DNA from: JAQBQB01 sp963757185
GTDB lineage: Bacteria > Gemmatimonadota > Gemmatimonadetes > Gemmatimonadales > Gemmatimonadaceae
NCBI GenBank assembly: GCA_963757185.1
Contig: CAVWQI010000002.1
Coordinates: forward strand, 1-64,000
DNA: 64,000 bases
Direction of reading: 5' to 3'
In this document: positions 54,909-62,750 of the stretch, piece by piece
Numbering within the stretch: position 1 is the stretch's first letter
How the letters are laid out: the number at the start of each line of letters is the position of its first letter
Translations under genes and position numbers: made by a program
Notes under the pieces: generated by a model
The model's input: the letters and a program-made list of their open reading frames with translations, nothing else
Database searches by the model: none
Told to the model about the DNA's origin: nothing

Positions 54909-55841
54909 CTATTCTAGAGCCCGCATGTGCATGACGCACGCCGCCGCCAGCCGTTCCGGAGCATAGCCCCCCTCTAGCGCACTGACGACTCGCCCGTCGC
55001 ACCACCGCTCCGCGCGTTCCACTACGAATCGGGTGAGCTGTTGCACGTGGTCGAGCTCGAGCGTGAAGCCTCCCAGCGGATCGCCGGCGAGCGAATCGAA
55101 GCCGGCCGAGATGAACACGACGTCAGGGACGAAGTCCGCGGTCGCGTCATCGATCGCGCCCTCGAACGCGTCGACGTAGACCTGCGGCGCGAGCCCCGGC
55201 GGCATAGGGAGATTCCAGACGCTGTTGTGGGGACCTCGGTCATCGGCCGCGCCGGTTCCCGGATACCACGGCCATTGGTGCATGGAGACGAAGCGAATGT
55301 CTCGCTCCTCTTCGACGAGCGCTTGCGTCCCGTTGCCGTGGTGAACGTCCCAGTCGACGATCAGCACTCGCTCGGCGCCGTGGCGCTGACGCGCGTAGTG
55401 CGCGCCGATGGCCACGTTCCCGAAGAGGCAGAAGCCCATCGCGCGCGCGCGCAGAGCGTGGTGGCCGGGCGGGCGAACGGCGCAGAAGCTTCGCCGCGGG
55501 CCCCCGCCGTCGCCGAACGCGAGGTCGACGGCGTCGAGCACCGCGCCCGCCGCCGCGGTCGCGGCATCCCAAGATCCTTCGCTTACCACCGTGTCCGGAT
55601 CGAGCCGGCCCCCGCCCGCCTCGCAGAGTGCGCGCACTCCTTCGACGTAAGAGCGATCATGCGCGATCGCCAGCTCGTCGACAGACGCGTGGCGCGCTTC
55701 AACGTGAGTGATGCGTCCGAAGAGCTCGGGATCGTCGCGCAGCGCGCGAGGAATGGCGCGAAGCCGGCCGGGATGCTCCGGGTGACCCCAGCCGGTGTCG
55801 TGGCGACCGCAGTCGGAGCTCGAGATGAGCGCGATCGTCAC
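54909..55841 (-). CDS. Histone deacetylase-family (acetylpolyamine amidohydrolase-like) hydrolase
   Basis: 310 aa with the arginase/deacetylase fold. The active site is complete: RPPGHHALRARAMGFCLFGN (HH at 127–128), VDWDVHHGNGTQ (D165, H167) and VFISAGFDSLAGDPLGG, with ALEGGYAPE near the C-terminus. Bacterial members deacetylate polyamines, small acetylated compounds or proteins; the substrate here is unknown. ATG 55841 is followed by typical starting text with HPEHPGRLRAI. It lies nine bases after the ubiquitin-like gene and nine before a GvpL/F gene. Confidence 0.93.
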   Translation of the reverse strand: MTIALISSSDCGRHDTGWGHPEHPGRLRAIPRALRDDPELFGRITHVEARHASVDELAIAHDRSYVEGVRALCEAGGGRLDPDTVVSEGSWDAATAAAGAVLDAVDLAFGDGGGPRRSFCAVRPPGHHALRARAMGFCLFGNVAIGAHYARQRHGAERVLIVDWDVHHGNGTQALVEEERDIRFVSMHQWPWYPGTGAADDRGPHNSVWNLPMPPGLAPQVYVDAFEGAIDDATADFVPDVVFISAGFDSLAGDPLGGFTLELDHVQQLTRFVVERAERWCDGRVVSALEGGYAPERLAAACVMHMRALE

Positions 55842-55850
55842 GGAGGGCGC

Positions 55851-56174
55851 CTAACGAACCGGCCGCCTCCGCCGAAACATCATCACGAGGATCGATCCGT
55901 CGACGACGCCGGAGTCGGTAAGCGACGCCATCTCGTCGAGAATCTCCCAACCGCGCAGCTTGACGACCATCTCTTCCGGCGCCGCGTCGGGAAAGAGGGC
56001 ATTCAGCGCCGCGGTCTTCACCTCGATGACGGGTTGCTCGGGCGCGGCGACGACGCGGACGACGTCCCACACCTCGGGCATCTCGACGCGAATCGTGATC
56101 GCCGGTCCACCCTCCGGCGTGAGACGGATCGTGGAGCGGCGAGCGCGCAGCGTCGTGACGAAAGGCACGGTCAC
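55851..56174 (-). CDS. Small ubiquitin-like (beta-grasp) protein, putative
   Basis: 107 aa. Residues about 36–52 read as a beta hairpin (WDVVRVVAAPEQPVIEV), 53–61 as a helix, 69–73 as a strand (MVVKL), then RGWEIL. The C-terminal SLTDSGVVDGSILVMMF (84–100) corresponds to the ubiquitin-fold ending 'tLsdynI..estLhLvl'. It ends in RRRRPVR, not in a diglycine, and the helix is about eight residues shorter than in ubiquitin. The fold call is by pattern, comparable to YukD/EsaB-type ubiquitin-like proteins. It overlaps the stop of the 93-aa gene (ATGA) and lies nine bases before the HDAC-family gene. Confidence 0.5.
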   Translation of the reverse strand: MTVPFVTTLRARRSTIRLTPEGGPAITIRVEMPEVWDVVRVVAAPEQPVIEVKTAALNALFPDAAPEEMVVKLRGWEILDEMASLTDSGVVDGSILVMMFRRRRPVR

Positions 56175-56452
56175 GACGACGCTTCAGGAGCGGAGTTGAG
56201 CGTCGAGAAGAAGCGCGACACTTGCATGTCGAACAGGTAGCTGGACCCGGTCACTCGCGTTCCGCCGTTTGGATTCGGCGCGACGCCGATCGCGATCTCC
56301 TCGCCTCCCTGGCCGCGGAAGGTGCAGAAGCCGGGACCTTCTTCATCGATGTACGCGGTGTAGAGCGACGGGCGGTTCGCGAAGAACAGCTTGGCGCGAG
56401 CGAGCACCTCGTCGGGACTCACGGTGGTGGTCGTTTCCTGAAGCGTGGGCAT
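56171..56452 (-). CDS. Small protein of unknown function
   Basis: 93 aa starting at ATG 56452, eleven bases after the histidine kinase stop and overlapping the ubiquitin-like gene. It has one predicted helix (SPDEVLARAKLFFANRPS), two or three strands (YTAYIDEEGPGFCTFRG and EEIAIGVAPNPNGGTRVTG) and a final amphipathic segment (YLFDMQVSRFFSTL). There is no signal peptide or membrane segment. I do not recognise the family. Its tight placement between a sensor kinase and the ubiquitin-like gene argues that it is real and part of the same system. Confidence 0.65.
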   Translation of the reverse strand: MPTLQETTTTVSPDEVLARAKLFFANRPSLYTAYIDEEGPGFCTFRGQGGEEIAIGVAPNPNGGTRVTGSSYLFDMQVSRFFSTLNSAPEASS

Positions 56453-56463
56453 GGATTGCGAGG

Positions 56464-57798
56464 TCAGTGGGCCGGCGTCGGACGCGGCGCGCGAAGCGGC
56501 ACGTCGAGTCGGAAAGTAGAGCCCTGTCCAACGGTCGACGTTACCGTGATGTCGCCGTGCAGGAGCCGGGCAAGCCGCCTGCCGAGCGCGAGGCCGAGCC
56601 CCGAGCCGCCGTACTCTCGGGTGAGGCCGCCGTCCACCTGCTGGAATTCGTCGAAGATCGAATGGATGGCGTCGCCGGGAATGCCGATGCCCGTGTCGGT
56701 GACGTAGTAGACGACGCGCTCGTTCGCGATCTCGAGCGAGACGCGCACTTGCCCCGTGCGCGTGAACTTGTACGCGTTCGTGACCAGGACGCGGATCACC
56801 TTTGCCAGCATCCGGCCGTCGCCGATCATCGGCGGCACGATGTCGGGCTCCGAGACGTTGAGCTCCACGCCGTCGCGCTTTCCTTTCGCGGCCTTGAGCG
56901 CGTCGCGCATCGGCGCGCGCGGGTCCAGCTCGGCGAGCTCGAGGTCGAGCGCGCCGCGCTTGAGGGCCGTCAGCTCGAGCAGGTCGCCGATGAGAGTGAG
57001 CAGGTGCTCGCTCGCCGCGTTCACCTGCTCCAGCGTGTGCTTCTGCTCCTCGGTGACCGGGCCGGCGACACCCTCCTCGAGGAGCGCGGTGTATCCCATG
57101 ACGGCCGTGAGCGGCGTGCGCAGCTCGTGCGAGATGTTCTGCAGGAACTGGTCTTTCACGCGCCGAGCCTCGAGCGCGTCCGCGTATTGCTGCTCGAGCT
57201 GGCTGTTCGTCGCCGTGAGCGCCGCGTTCGCCCGTTTGAGATCCTGAATGAGACGCGACTTCTCGGCGGTCGCCGCCATCTGATCCGCCACCATGCGGAC
57301 CAGGTGGCGCGTGTCGCGCCCGACCGCATTGGGAGACGAGAAGTAGAACGTCACGGTCCCCAGGACGGCCTGCGGCGTCTGCAACGGCAGCGCGACGAAG
57401 GAACGGAAGCCCAACTCCCTCGCCACCTCGCGCCAATCGTCGAGCGACGGGTCCTGAAAGACGTCCAACACTTCGATCGTGCGACGCTCGGCCGCCGCGA
57501 CGCCGCTCGGTCCGTGACCGAGTCGCACGCGCATCTGGTTGAGGAACTTGGCGTAGCGCCCGGGCCAATTGTGGACCGCCGCGAGCCGCATGAGCTCGCT
57601 GCCATCGTCCACGACATAAACGCAGCCGAACGACGCGCCGATGAGCGGACAGACCCGGTCGAGCGCGAATTGGAAAACCTCTTCCGGGCGCTCCGCCGTG
57701 ATGAACGCGTGGACGATCTCGCGAGCCGCCATGAGCTCGCGGAGCCCGACATCTCCGTCGGGGCCACGGTAGGCCGTCGTCGACACCGTCGTCGTCAC
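56464..57798 (-). CDS. GAF-domain sensor histidine kinase, first gene of the operon
   Basis: 444 aa, soluble. The GAF domain lies about 25–180 (VFQFALDRVCPLIGASFGCV, FRSFVALPLQ), then a coiled coil 180–215. HisKA has FLQNISHELRTPLTAV with His224, and HATPase_c has VIRVLVTNAYKFTRTG, YVTDTGIGIPGDAIHSIF and GGSGLGLALGRRLARLLHG. There is no receiver protein in the operon. The start is GTG 57798. The leader upstream carries an octamer array from 57823, leaving little room for an ordinary promoter close to the start. Confidence 0.92.
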   Translation of the reverse strand: MTTTVSTTAYRGPDGDVGLRELMAAREIVHAFITAERPEEVFQFALDRVCPLIGASFGCVYVVDDGSELMRLAAVHNWPGRYAKFLNQMRVRLGHGPSGVAAAERRTIEVLDVFQDPSLDDWREVARELGFRSFVALPLQTPQAVLGTVTFYFSSPNAVGRDTRHLVRMVADQMAATAEKSRLIQDLKRANAALTATNSQLEQQYADALEARRVKDQFLQNISHELRTPLTAVMGYTALLEEGVAGPVTEEQKHTLEQVNAASEHLLTLIGDLLELTALKRGALDLELAELDPRAPMRDALKAAKGKRDGVELNVSEPDIVPPMIGDGRMLAKVIRVLVTNAYKFTRTGQVRVSLEIANERVVYYVTDTGIGIPGDAIHSIFDEFQQVDGGLTREYGGSGLGLALGRRLARLLHGDITVTSTVGQGSTFRLDVPLRAPRPTPAH

Positions 57799-57822
57799 GT
57801 AGACGGAAACTAGAGTGCGGAT

Positions 57823-57940
57823 TGACCGGTGGACAGGTGGACCGGTAGACCGGTGGTCGGTGGACCGGTGGACCGGTGGACCGTGGACCGGTGGACCGGT
57901 GGACCGGTGGACCGGTGGACCGGTGGACCGGTGGACCGGT
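57823..57940. repeat. Octamer array E6 (GGACCGGT, direct)
   Basis: About fourteen tandem copies of GGACCGGT with a few variants (GGACAGGT, AGACCGGT, GGTCGGT). The unit holds the palindrome ACCGGT, so the array can self-pair. On the minus strand the unit is CCGGTCCA, one rotation and one or two bases from the GCCGTCCA of arrays E1–E5. It ends 25 bp before the start of the operon beginning at 57798. Confidence 0.9.
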
Positions 57941-58007
57941 TCTACTCGTTCAGAACTTCTAACGGAATCGACAACCGCCGTCCGTTTTTTCCGGTCGCTC
58001 GGTCATC

Positions 58008-58691
58008 CTACTTCTTCGGCACCGTCAGCGTCCGAATCTCCACTCGATGGATCAGCACCGCCGGCGGCGTGGCCAGGATCGACGCGACCGCGTCGGCGAC
58101 GTCGCTCGCGGCGAGCGCCCAGCTCGAGTTGTCGCGCTCGGAGAAGCTCGTCGACACGGACCCCGGGTTCACCACCGAAACCTTCACGCCGAACTCGCGA
58201 AGCTCGAGCATCAGCGACTCGGCGAAGCTGTTTGCCGCCGCTTTCGTTGCGGCGTAGCACGTGCCGCCCGCGGAGGGGCTCCGGCCGGTGATCGACCCGA
58301 TCATCACCACGTGACCCGACCGCCGCGCGACCATCGCCGGCACGACGACGCGCGTGACGTCGAATAGCGCGTTGAAGTTGAGGTCGACCATCTCCATCCA
58401 TTGCTCGCGGGTCAGCTCGAGCAGCGGCTTGAGCACGCCCATCCCCGCGTTGTTCACCAGAACCTGTGCGTCGATCCCGCCCAATGACGCCTCGACCGCC
58501 GCCGGATCGGTGATGTCGATGGGGACGGACCGGCACGATCCGCCGGCGGCGACGATCTCACGCGACAACGATTCGAGTTGGTCGGCGGAGCGCGCGGCGG
58601 CGACGACGTCGTACTCCGCCGCCAAACGCTTGGCGATCGCGCGGCCGATACCGCGTGACGCTCCGGTGACGACGGCGATGGGCTTGGTCAT
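58008..58691 (-). CDS. Short-chain dehydrogenase/reductase
   Basis: 227 aa classical SDR. It has cofactor motif GASRGIG (10–16), NNAGM (80–84), catalytic Ser133, Tyr146 and Lys150 (YAATK), and an Arg at the end of beta 2 (AAARS) suggesting NADP preference. The substrate is not predictable. ATG 58691 starts the Rossmann fold directly; an upstream ATG at 58766 would add repeat-like sequence. The gene is downstream of the M3-like peptidase in the same direction, with a 90-bp gap that contains CCGTTTGTG-type sub-repeats related to family A. Confidence 0.92.
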   Translation of the reverse strand: MTKPIAVVTGASRGIGRAIAKRLAAEYDVVAAARSADQLESLSREIVAAGGSCRSVPIDITDPAAVEASLGGIDAQVLVNNAGMGVLKPLLELTREQWMEMVDLNFNALFDVTRVVVPAMVARRSGHVVMIGSITGRSPSAGGTCYAATKAAANSFAESLMLELREFGVKVSVVNPGSVSTSFSERDNSSWALAASDVADAVASILATPPAVLIHRVEIRTLTVPKK

Positions 58692-58781
58692 TCGGCTTCT
58701 CCGTTTGTGCCCGTTCCACCCGTTTGTGTCGCAGAACCCCCGCCGTCTCACAAACCGGAATGCCAATCCGCCTCCGAACGG

Positions 58782-60293
58782 CTAGCTGAGCATTCGCTCC
58801 ACGGCGCGGAGGAGCGGCCCGAAGGACAGCCCCTTTCCGGCGATGCGTTCGGCCTGCTCGTGCGCCAATTCGCGTTGGCCTTCACCGAAGAGCGCGGAGC
58901 AGATCCACGGGCCGGCACGCGGATTCCGCCACCAATCCACGTCGTACCGCTCGACGAGCGTTTCATTGATGAGCGCCTGCAGCTGCCACGCGCGCAGATA
59001 GCGCGCGGCGTAGAAGCGCGGATCGACGTCCACGAAGGCGTCGGCGCGGCCGTAGCGAAAAGTCGTCGCCGACGTCAGCCGCTCGACGTACACGTCGGGG
59101 AGCGACTCCCAGCTCGTCGCGCCGCCGTAGAGTTCCAGCTCGTAAATCAGCTTCGCGCAATAGCGGCGGAGGAAGTGCAGCTCCTCGAAGCCGATCGTGC
59201 GAATGAACGCCGGCAGATTCGTCGCGCTCAGCTCCGTGTACCGCGCCAACCAGCCGCTGTCCTGCATGCGGTGGTCGAACAACATCGCGTACCCTTCGGT
59301 GATCGAGTTGTCGCCGAGCCATCGGTACTCGAACGCCAGGTCGGGCTGCATGTACGCGAAGTGCAGCGCGTGCCCCAGCTCGTGGAGGAAGGTCATCCAG
59401 TCGGTCTGGCCGCCGTGCGGCCGCATGACGAGATACACCTCGTCCGGCACGCGGACGCTCGAGCAAAAGGCGCGCGAGCGCTTCCCTTCCCGCTCTCCGG
59501 TGTCGAGCACGATGCGGCCGGCGGCAAGCGGATCGATGCCCATCTCGCGCACCTGACGCCTGATCGATTCCTCCATGCGCGCCGCCGGGAACGACGCGTC
59601 GAACGACCGCGCGCGAAAGAGGGCGGCCGCGTCGGCGCGGGTCAGCTCCGACGACGCCATGCCCAGGACGCGACGCGAGAACTCGGGCAGGACCTCGCGC
59701 CACATGTCGTCCGTGTCGCGCAAGAAACCCTGGCATGCTGCCGCGAGGTCGACAAGCGAAACGCCGCTGAGCAGCTCGAACGTCTCGACGTAGTCGCCCA
59801 GCCCCAGCCGTTCGACGATGTCTCGCTCGCGCTGAAAGCGTTCGCGCCGGAGCGGCGCCAGCTCGGCCGTGACGAGCTTGTCGCGCGCGACCTCGATCGC
59901 ATGTCGCGCCCCCGCGTCGCGCTCGTTCGCCAGCTCGATGGCCACGGCTTGGAACTGCAGTTGACGCGTGCCGTCGACGTTCACGACGGCGGTCCCCTCC
60001 CACTCGATCTCGCGCTCGTCCTGCGCGGCGAGCTGGCGGGAGCTCTGCGACTCGACTTGCCAGTCGAGCAAAGCACGCGCCGAGCGCCGGTCCTCGCTGC
60101 CCTCGGGCGCGGCAACGAAGGCCTCCCGCGTGAGCTCGAACGACTCGTCGCCGAGGATGGGCGCGTGCTTCGCGTACACCGGCTGGAGCTCGGGCGACTG
60201 TTTCTGCCCCGAGTAGGCCAGGTAGTACTCGCGCGAGATCTCCTCCATGAAGACTTCGCCGTCTCGGCGAAGCCGATCGAGCGACATGGTCAC
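58782..60293 (-). CDS. M3-like oligoendopeptidase (HExxH metallopeptidase)
   Basis: 503 aa, mostly helical, cytoplasmic. Zinc site: MTFLHELGHALHFAYM (HELGH at 304–308) with the downstream glutamate in DNSITEGYAMLFDH, the arrangement of thimet/oligoendopeptidase-like enzymes. Other M3-type text is EVYLVMRPHGGQTD. It probably trims short peptides. The start can be GTG 60293, overlapping the glyS stop (GTGA), or ATG 60287. It belongs to the run purA–ypdA–glyS–peptidase–SDR on the minus strand. Confidence 0.85.
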   Translation of the reverse strand: MTMSLDRLRRDGEVFMEEISREYYLAYSGQKQSPELQPVYAKHAPILGDESFELTREAFVAAPEGSEDRRSARALLDWQVESQSSRQLAAQDEREIEWEGTAVVNVDGTRQLQFQAVAIELANERDAGARHAIEVARDKLVTAELAPLRRERFQRERDIVERLGLGDYVETFELLSGVSLVDLAAACQGFLRDTDDMWREVLPEFSRRVLGMASSELTRADAAALFRARSFDASFPAARMEESIRRQVREMGIDPLAAGRIVLDTGEREGKRSRAFCSSVRVPDEVYLVMRPHGGQTDWMTFLHELGHALHFAYMQPDLAFEYRWLGDNSITEGYAMLFDHRMQDSGWLARYTELSATNLPAFIRTIGFEELHFLRRYCAKLIYELELYGGATSWESLPDVYVERLTSATTFRYGRADAFVDVDPRFYAARYLRAWQLQALINETLVERYDVDWWRNPRAGPWICSALFGEGQRELAHEQAERIAGKGLSFGPLLRAVERMLS

Positions 60294-61639
60294 GCGGAGA
60301 GACGCTCCTCGATGATGGCGCCGACGCGCTCGGCGGCGATGCGGTCCTGGAGAAGCGTGTCGCGATCACGCACGGTGACCGTTCCGTCTTCTGCCGTCTG
60401 TCCGTCGATGGTGACGCAGAAAGGCGTTCCCACTTCATCCTGCCGGCGATAGCGCCGCCCGATCGCCCCCGATTCATCGTAGAAAACGGGGAAACGCTTG
60501 CGCAGGTCGGTCGTGAGCTTCTCGGCGAACTCCGGCATGCCGTCCTTTTTCACGAGCGGAAAAACACCCGCCTTGATCGGCGCGAGCGACGGATGGATGC
60601 CGAGGACGGTGCGGCCTTCGTCTTCGCCCTCCACCTTCTCCTCGCGATAGCCATTCACGAGAATGGCGAGCGTCGTACGGTCCGCGCCGACGGACGTCTC
60701 GACGACGAACGGCACGTATCGCCGATTGTTCGGCTGGTCGAAGTACTCGAGCTTCTTGCCCGAGTACTCCTGGTGGCGCGAGAGGTCGAAGTCGCCGCGG
60801 TTGTGAACGCCCTCGATTTCTTGGAAATCGAGGGTTCCACCGAAGTCGAACTGGATGTCGAACGCGGCGCGCGCGTAATGCGCGAGCTCCTCGTTCGTAT
60901 GTTGGTGGAAGAGCAGCCGCTTCGGGTCGAGTCCGAGCGACTTGTGCCACTCCATACGCTGCTCCTTCCAGTACTCGAACCAGTGCATGTCGGTGCCGGG
61001 CTCGACGAAGAACTGCATCTCCATCTGCTCGAACTCGCGAGTACGAAAGATGAAGTTTCCCGGAGTGATCTCGTTACGGAACGCCTTGCCGATTTGGGCG
61101 ATGCCGAAGGGCACCTTCTGTCGCGTCGACTGCTGGACGTTCAGAAAGTTGACATAAATGCCCTGCGCGGTCTCGGGACGCAGATAGGCGACCGACGCGC
61201 TGTCCTCGACCGGCCCGATGAACGTTTTGAACATCAGGTTGAACATGCGCGGCTCGGACAACGTGCCTTTCATTCCGCACGCCGGGCACTGCGCGTCCGG
61301 CGTGCCCGGCGTGCCCTTGATCTTCGGGTCGTCGGCGCGAAACCGCTTCTTGCAGTTGCGGCAATCGACGAGCGGATCGCTGAAGCCGGCGACGTGCCCG
61401 CTCGCTTCCCACACCCGAGGATGCATCAGGATCGCCGCGTCGAGGCCCTCGATGTCGTCGCGCGCGCGAACCATCGCCTTCCACCAACGATCCTTGACGT
61501 TCTTCTTGAGCTCGACGCCCAGCGGACCGTAGTCCCACACCGATCCCGCGCCGCCATAGATCTCCGACGACTGGAAGATGAATCCACGGCGCTTGCAGAG
61601 TGAAACGAGCTTTTCGAGGACGTCGGGTTGGTTGGGCAT
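60290..61639 (-). CDS. glyS: Glycine--tRNA ligase (dimeric, GlyQS type)
   Basis: 449 aa class II synthetase of the single-chain type. Text includes VSLCKRRGFIFQSSEIYGGA, VWDYGPLGVELKKNVKDRWW (motif 1 region), MFNLMFKTFIGPVEDSASVA, LRPETAQGIYVNFLNVQQ and FRNEITPGNFIFRTREFEQM (motif 2). The C-terminal anticodon-binding part has ATVRDRDTLLQDRI-like sequence. A CRNCKKRF / CPACGMKG cysteine set marks the zinc-like insertion. It charges tRNA-Gly and is essential. The reading frame is intact. Confidence 0.96.
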   Translation of the reverse strand: MPNQPDVLEKLVSLCKRRGFIFQSSEIYGGAGSVWDYGPLGVELKKNVKDRWWKAMVRARDDIEGLDAAILMHPRVWEASGHVAGFSDPLVDCRNCKKRFRADDPKIKGTPGTPDAQCPACGMKGTLSEPRMFNLMFKTFIGPVEDSASVAYLRPETAQGIYVNFLNVQQSTRQKVPFGIAQIGKAFRNEITPGNFIFRTREFEQMEMQFFVEPGTDMHWFEYWKEQRMEWHKSLGLDPKRLLFHQHTNEELAHYARAAFDIQFDFGGTLDFQEIEGVHNRGDFDLSRHQEYSGKKLEYFDQPNNRRYVPFVVETSVGADRTTLAILVNGYREEKVEGEDEGRTVLGIHPSLAPIKAGVFPLVKKDGMPEFAEKLTTDLRKRFPVFYDESGAIGRRYRRQDEVGTPFCVTIDGQTAEDGTVTVRDRDTLLQDRIAAERVGAIIEERLSA

Positions 61640-61723
61640 GTGGTGGGCGGGGGGTTCGGGCGCGAAGGCCAGAAACCGAAATTAGCGCCCCTGGACAGAG
61701 GGCGCAGACTCCCGGAACCGAGC

Positions 61724-62749
61724 CTAGGTGTCCAGCTCCGCGCTCAGCTTGGGCTCGCTCGGCGCGCGAGCGCCGGTCAGCCGGGCGACGATCTTGTCGC
61801 CGTGGTAGCGGCCGTTCTCGATGAACACCTTGTTCGCGTCGTACCCGGCGATCACCACGCCCGCGATGAACAGGTCGGGAATCGTCGTCTCCAGCGTTTC
61901 CGGATCGTGCGACGGAATCCCCGTCCGCGCGTCGATCGGGACGCCGATGTCGCGCAACAGGTCCGTGTTGGGCGCGAACCCGGTCATCACGTAGACAAGA
62001 TCGGCCGGAAGACTCTCCTCCCCTCGTGACGACGTGATCGTCACGCTGTCCGGCTCGATGCGCACGACGCGCGAATCCCAGCGCGCGGCGATGCTCCCCT
62101 CTTTCTCCCGGTTCAGGAAGTCGGGCAGAACCCACGGCTTGATCTTCTTGTCGAACGTCGGCCCGAAGTGCACGAGCGTGACTCGCGCGCCACAGCGCCA
62201 CAGGTCGAGCGCCGCCTCCGCCGCCGAGTTGCCGCCCCCGACGACGACCACCGTCTGATCGAACGCCTCGTGCCCCTCGCGGAACACGTGGGTGACGTGC
62301 GGCAAATCTTCGCCGGGCACGCGCAGGTAGTTGGGCGACCCGAAATATCCGGTCGCGACGACGACGGCACGCGCGCGCGTCACGCGAGGTCCGTGCGCCC
62401 GCGACTCGGATCGAACCACGAACCCGTCTCCTCCCCCATCCCGCTCGATGGCCACGACGCGCTCGTATTGTCGCACCGGCAAATCGAAGTAGCGCACCAC
62501 CGCGCGGTAGTACGCCAGCCCGTCGCGGCGGGTCGGCTTCTCCGTCGCGATCACGAAGGGCAGATCGCCCAATGCCAACTTCTCCGCTGTCGAGAAGAAG
62601 CGGACGTACGTCGGGTAGTGCGCGATCGTGCTCACCACGGCCGCCGCCTCGATGACGACGCAGCGCAATCCCGCGCGCTTTGCCGAGATGGCCGCGGCGA
62701 GCCCGCAGGGCCCGCCGCCGACGATCACGAGATCGACGGCGTCCGCCAT
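61724..62749 (-). CDS. ypdA: YpdA-family FAD-dependent disulfide reductase
   Basis: 341 aa pyridine-nucleotide disulfide oxidoreductase without a CxxC pair. FAD-binding VIVGGGPCGLAAAISAKRAG, then YPTYVRFFSTAEKLALGDLP, NADPH-binding VVVVGGGNSAAEAALDLWR and the C-terminal FAD motif TTIPDLFIAGVVIAGYDAN. In Bacillus and Staphylococcus YpdA reduces bacillithiol disulfide, and the Cys in GGGPCG is the key residue, present here. This suggests a bacillithiol-like redox buffer. It starts one base after the purA stop. Confidence 0.88.
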   Translation of the reverse strand: MADAVDLVIVGGGPCGLAAAISAKRAGLRCVVIEAAAVVSTIAHYPTYVRFFSTAEKLALGDLPFVIATEKPTRRDGLAYYRAVVRYFDLPVRQYERVVAIERDGGGDGFVVRSESRAHGPRVTRARAVVVATGYFGSPNYLRVPGEDLPHVTHVFREGHEAFDQTVVVVGGGNSAAEAALDLWRCGARVTLVHFGPTFDKKIKPWVLPDFLNREKEGSIAARWDSRVVRIEPDSVTITSSRGEESLPADLVYVMTGFAPNTDLLRDIGVPIDARTGIPSHDPETLETTIPDLFIAGVVIAGYDANKVFIENGRYHGDKIVARLTGARAPSEPKLSAELDT

Positions 62750-62750
62750 T

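Noticed and set aside
57823..57940. CRISPR-like array
   Set aside because: The unit is 8 bp with no unique spacers, so it is a simple tandem repeat.
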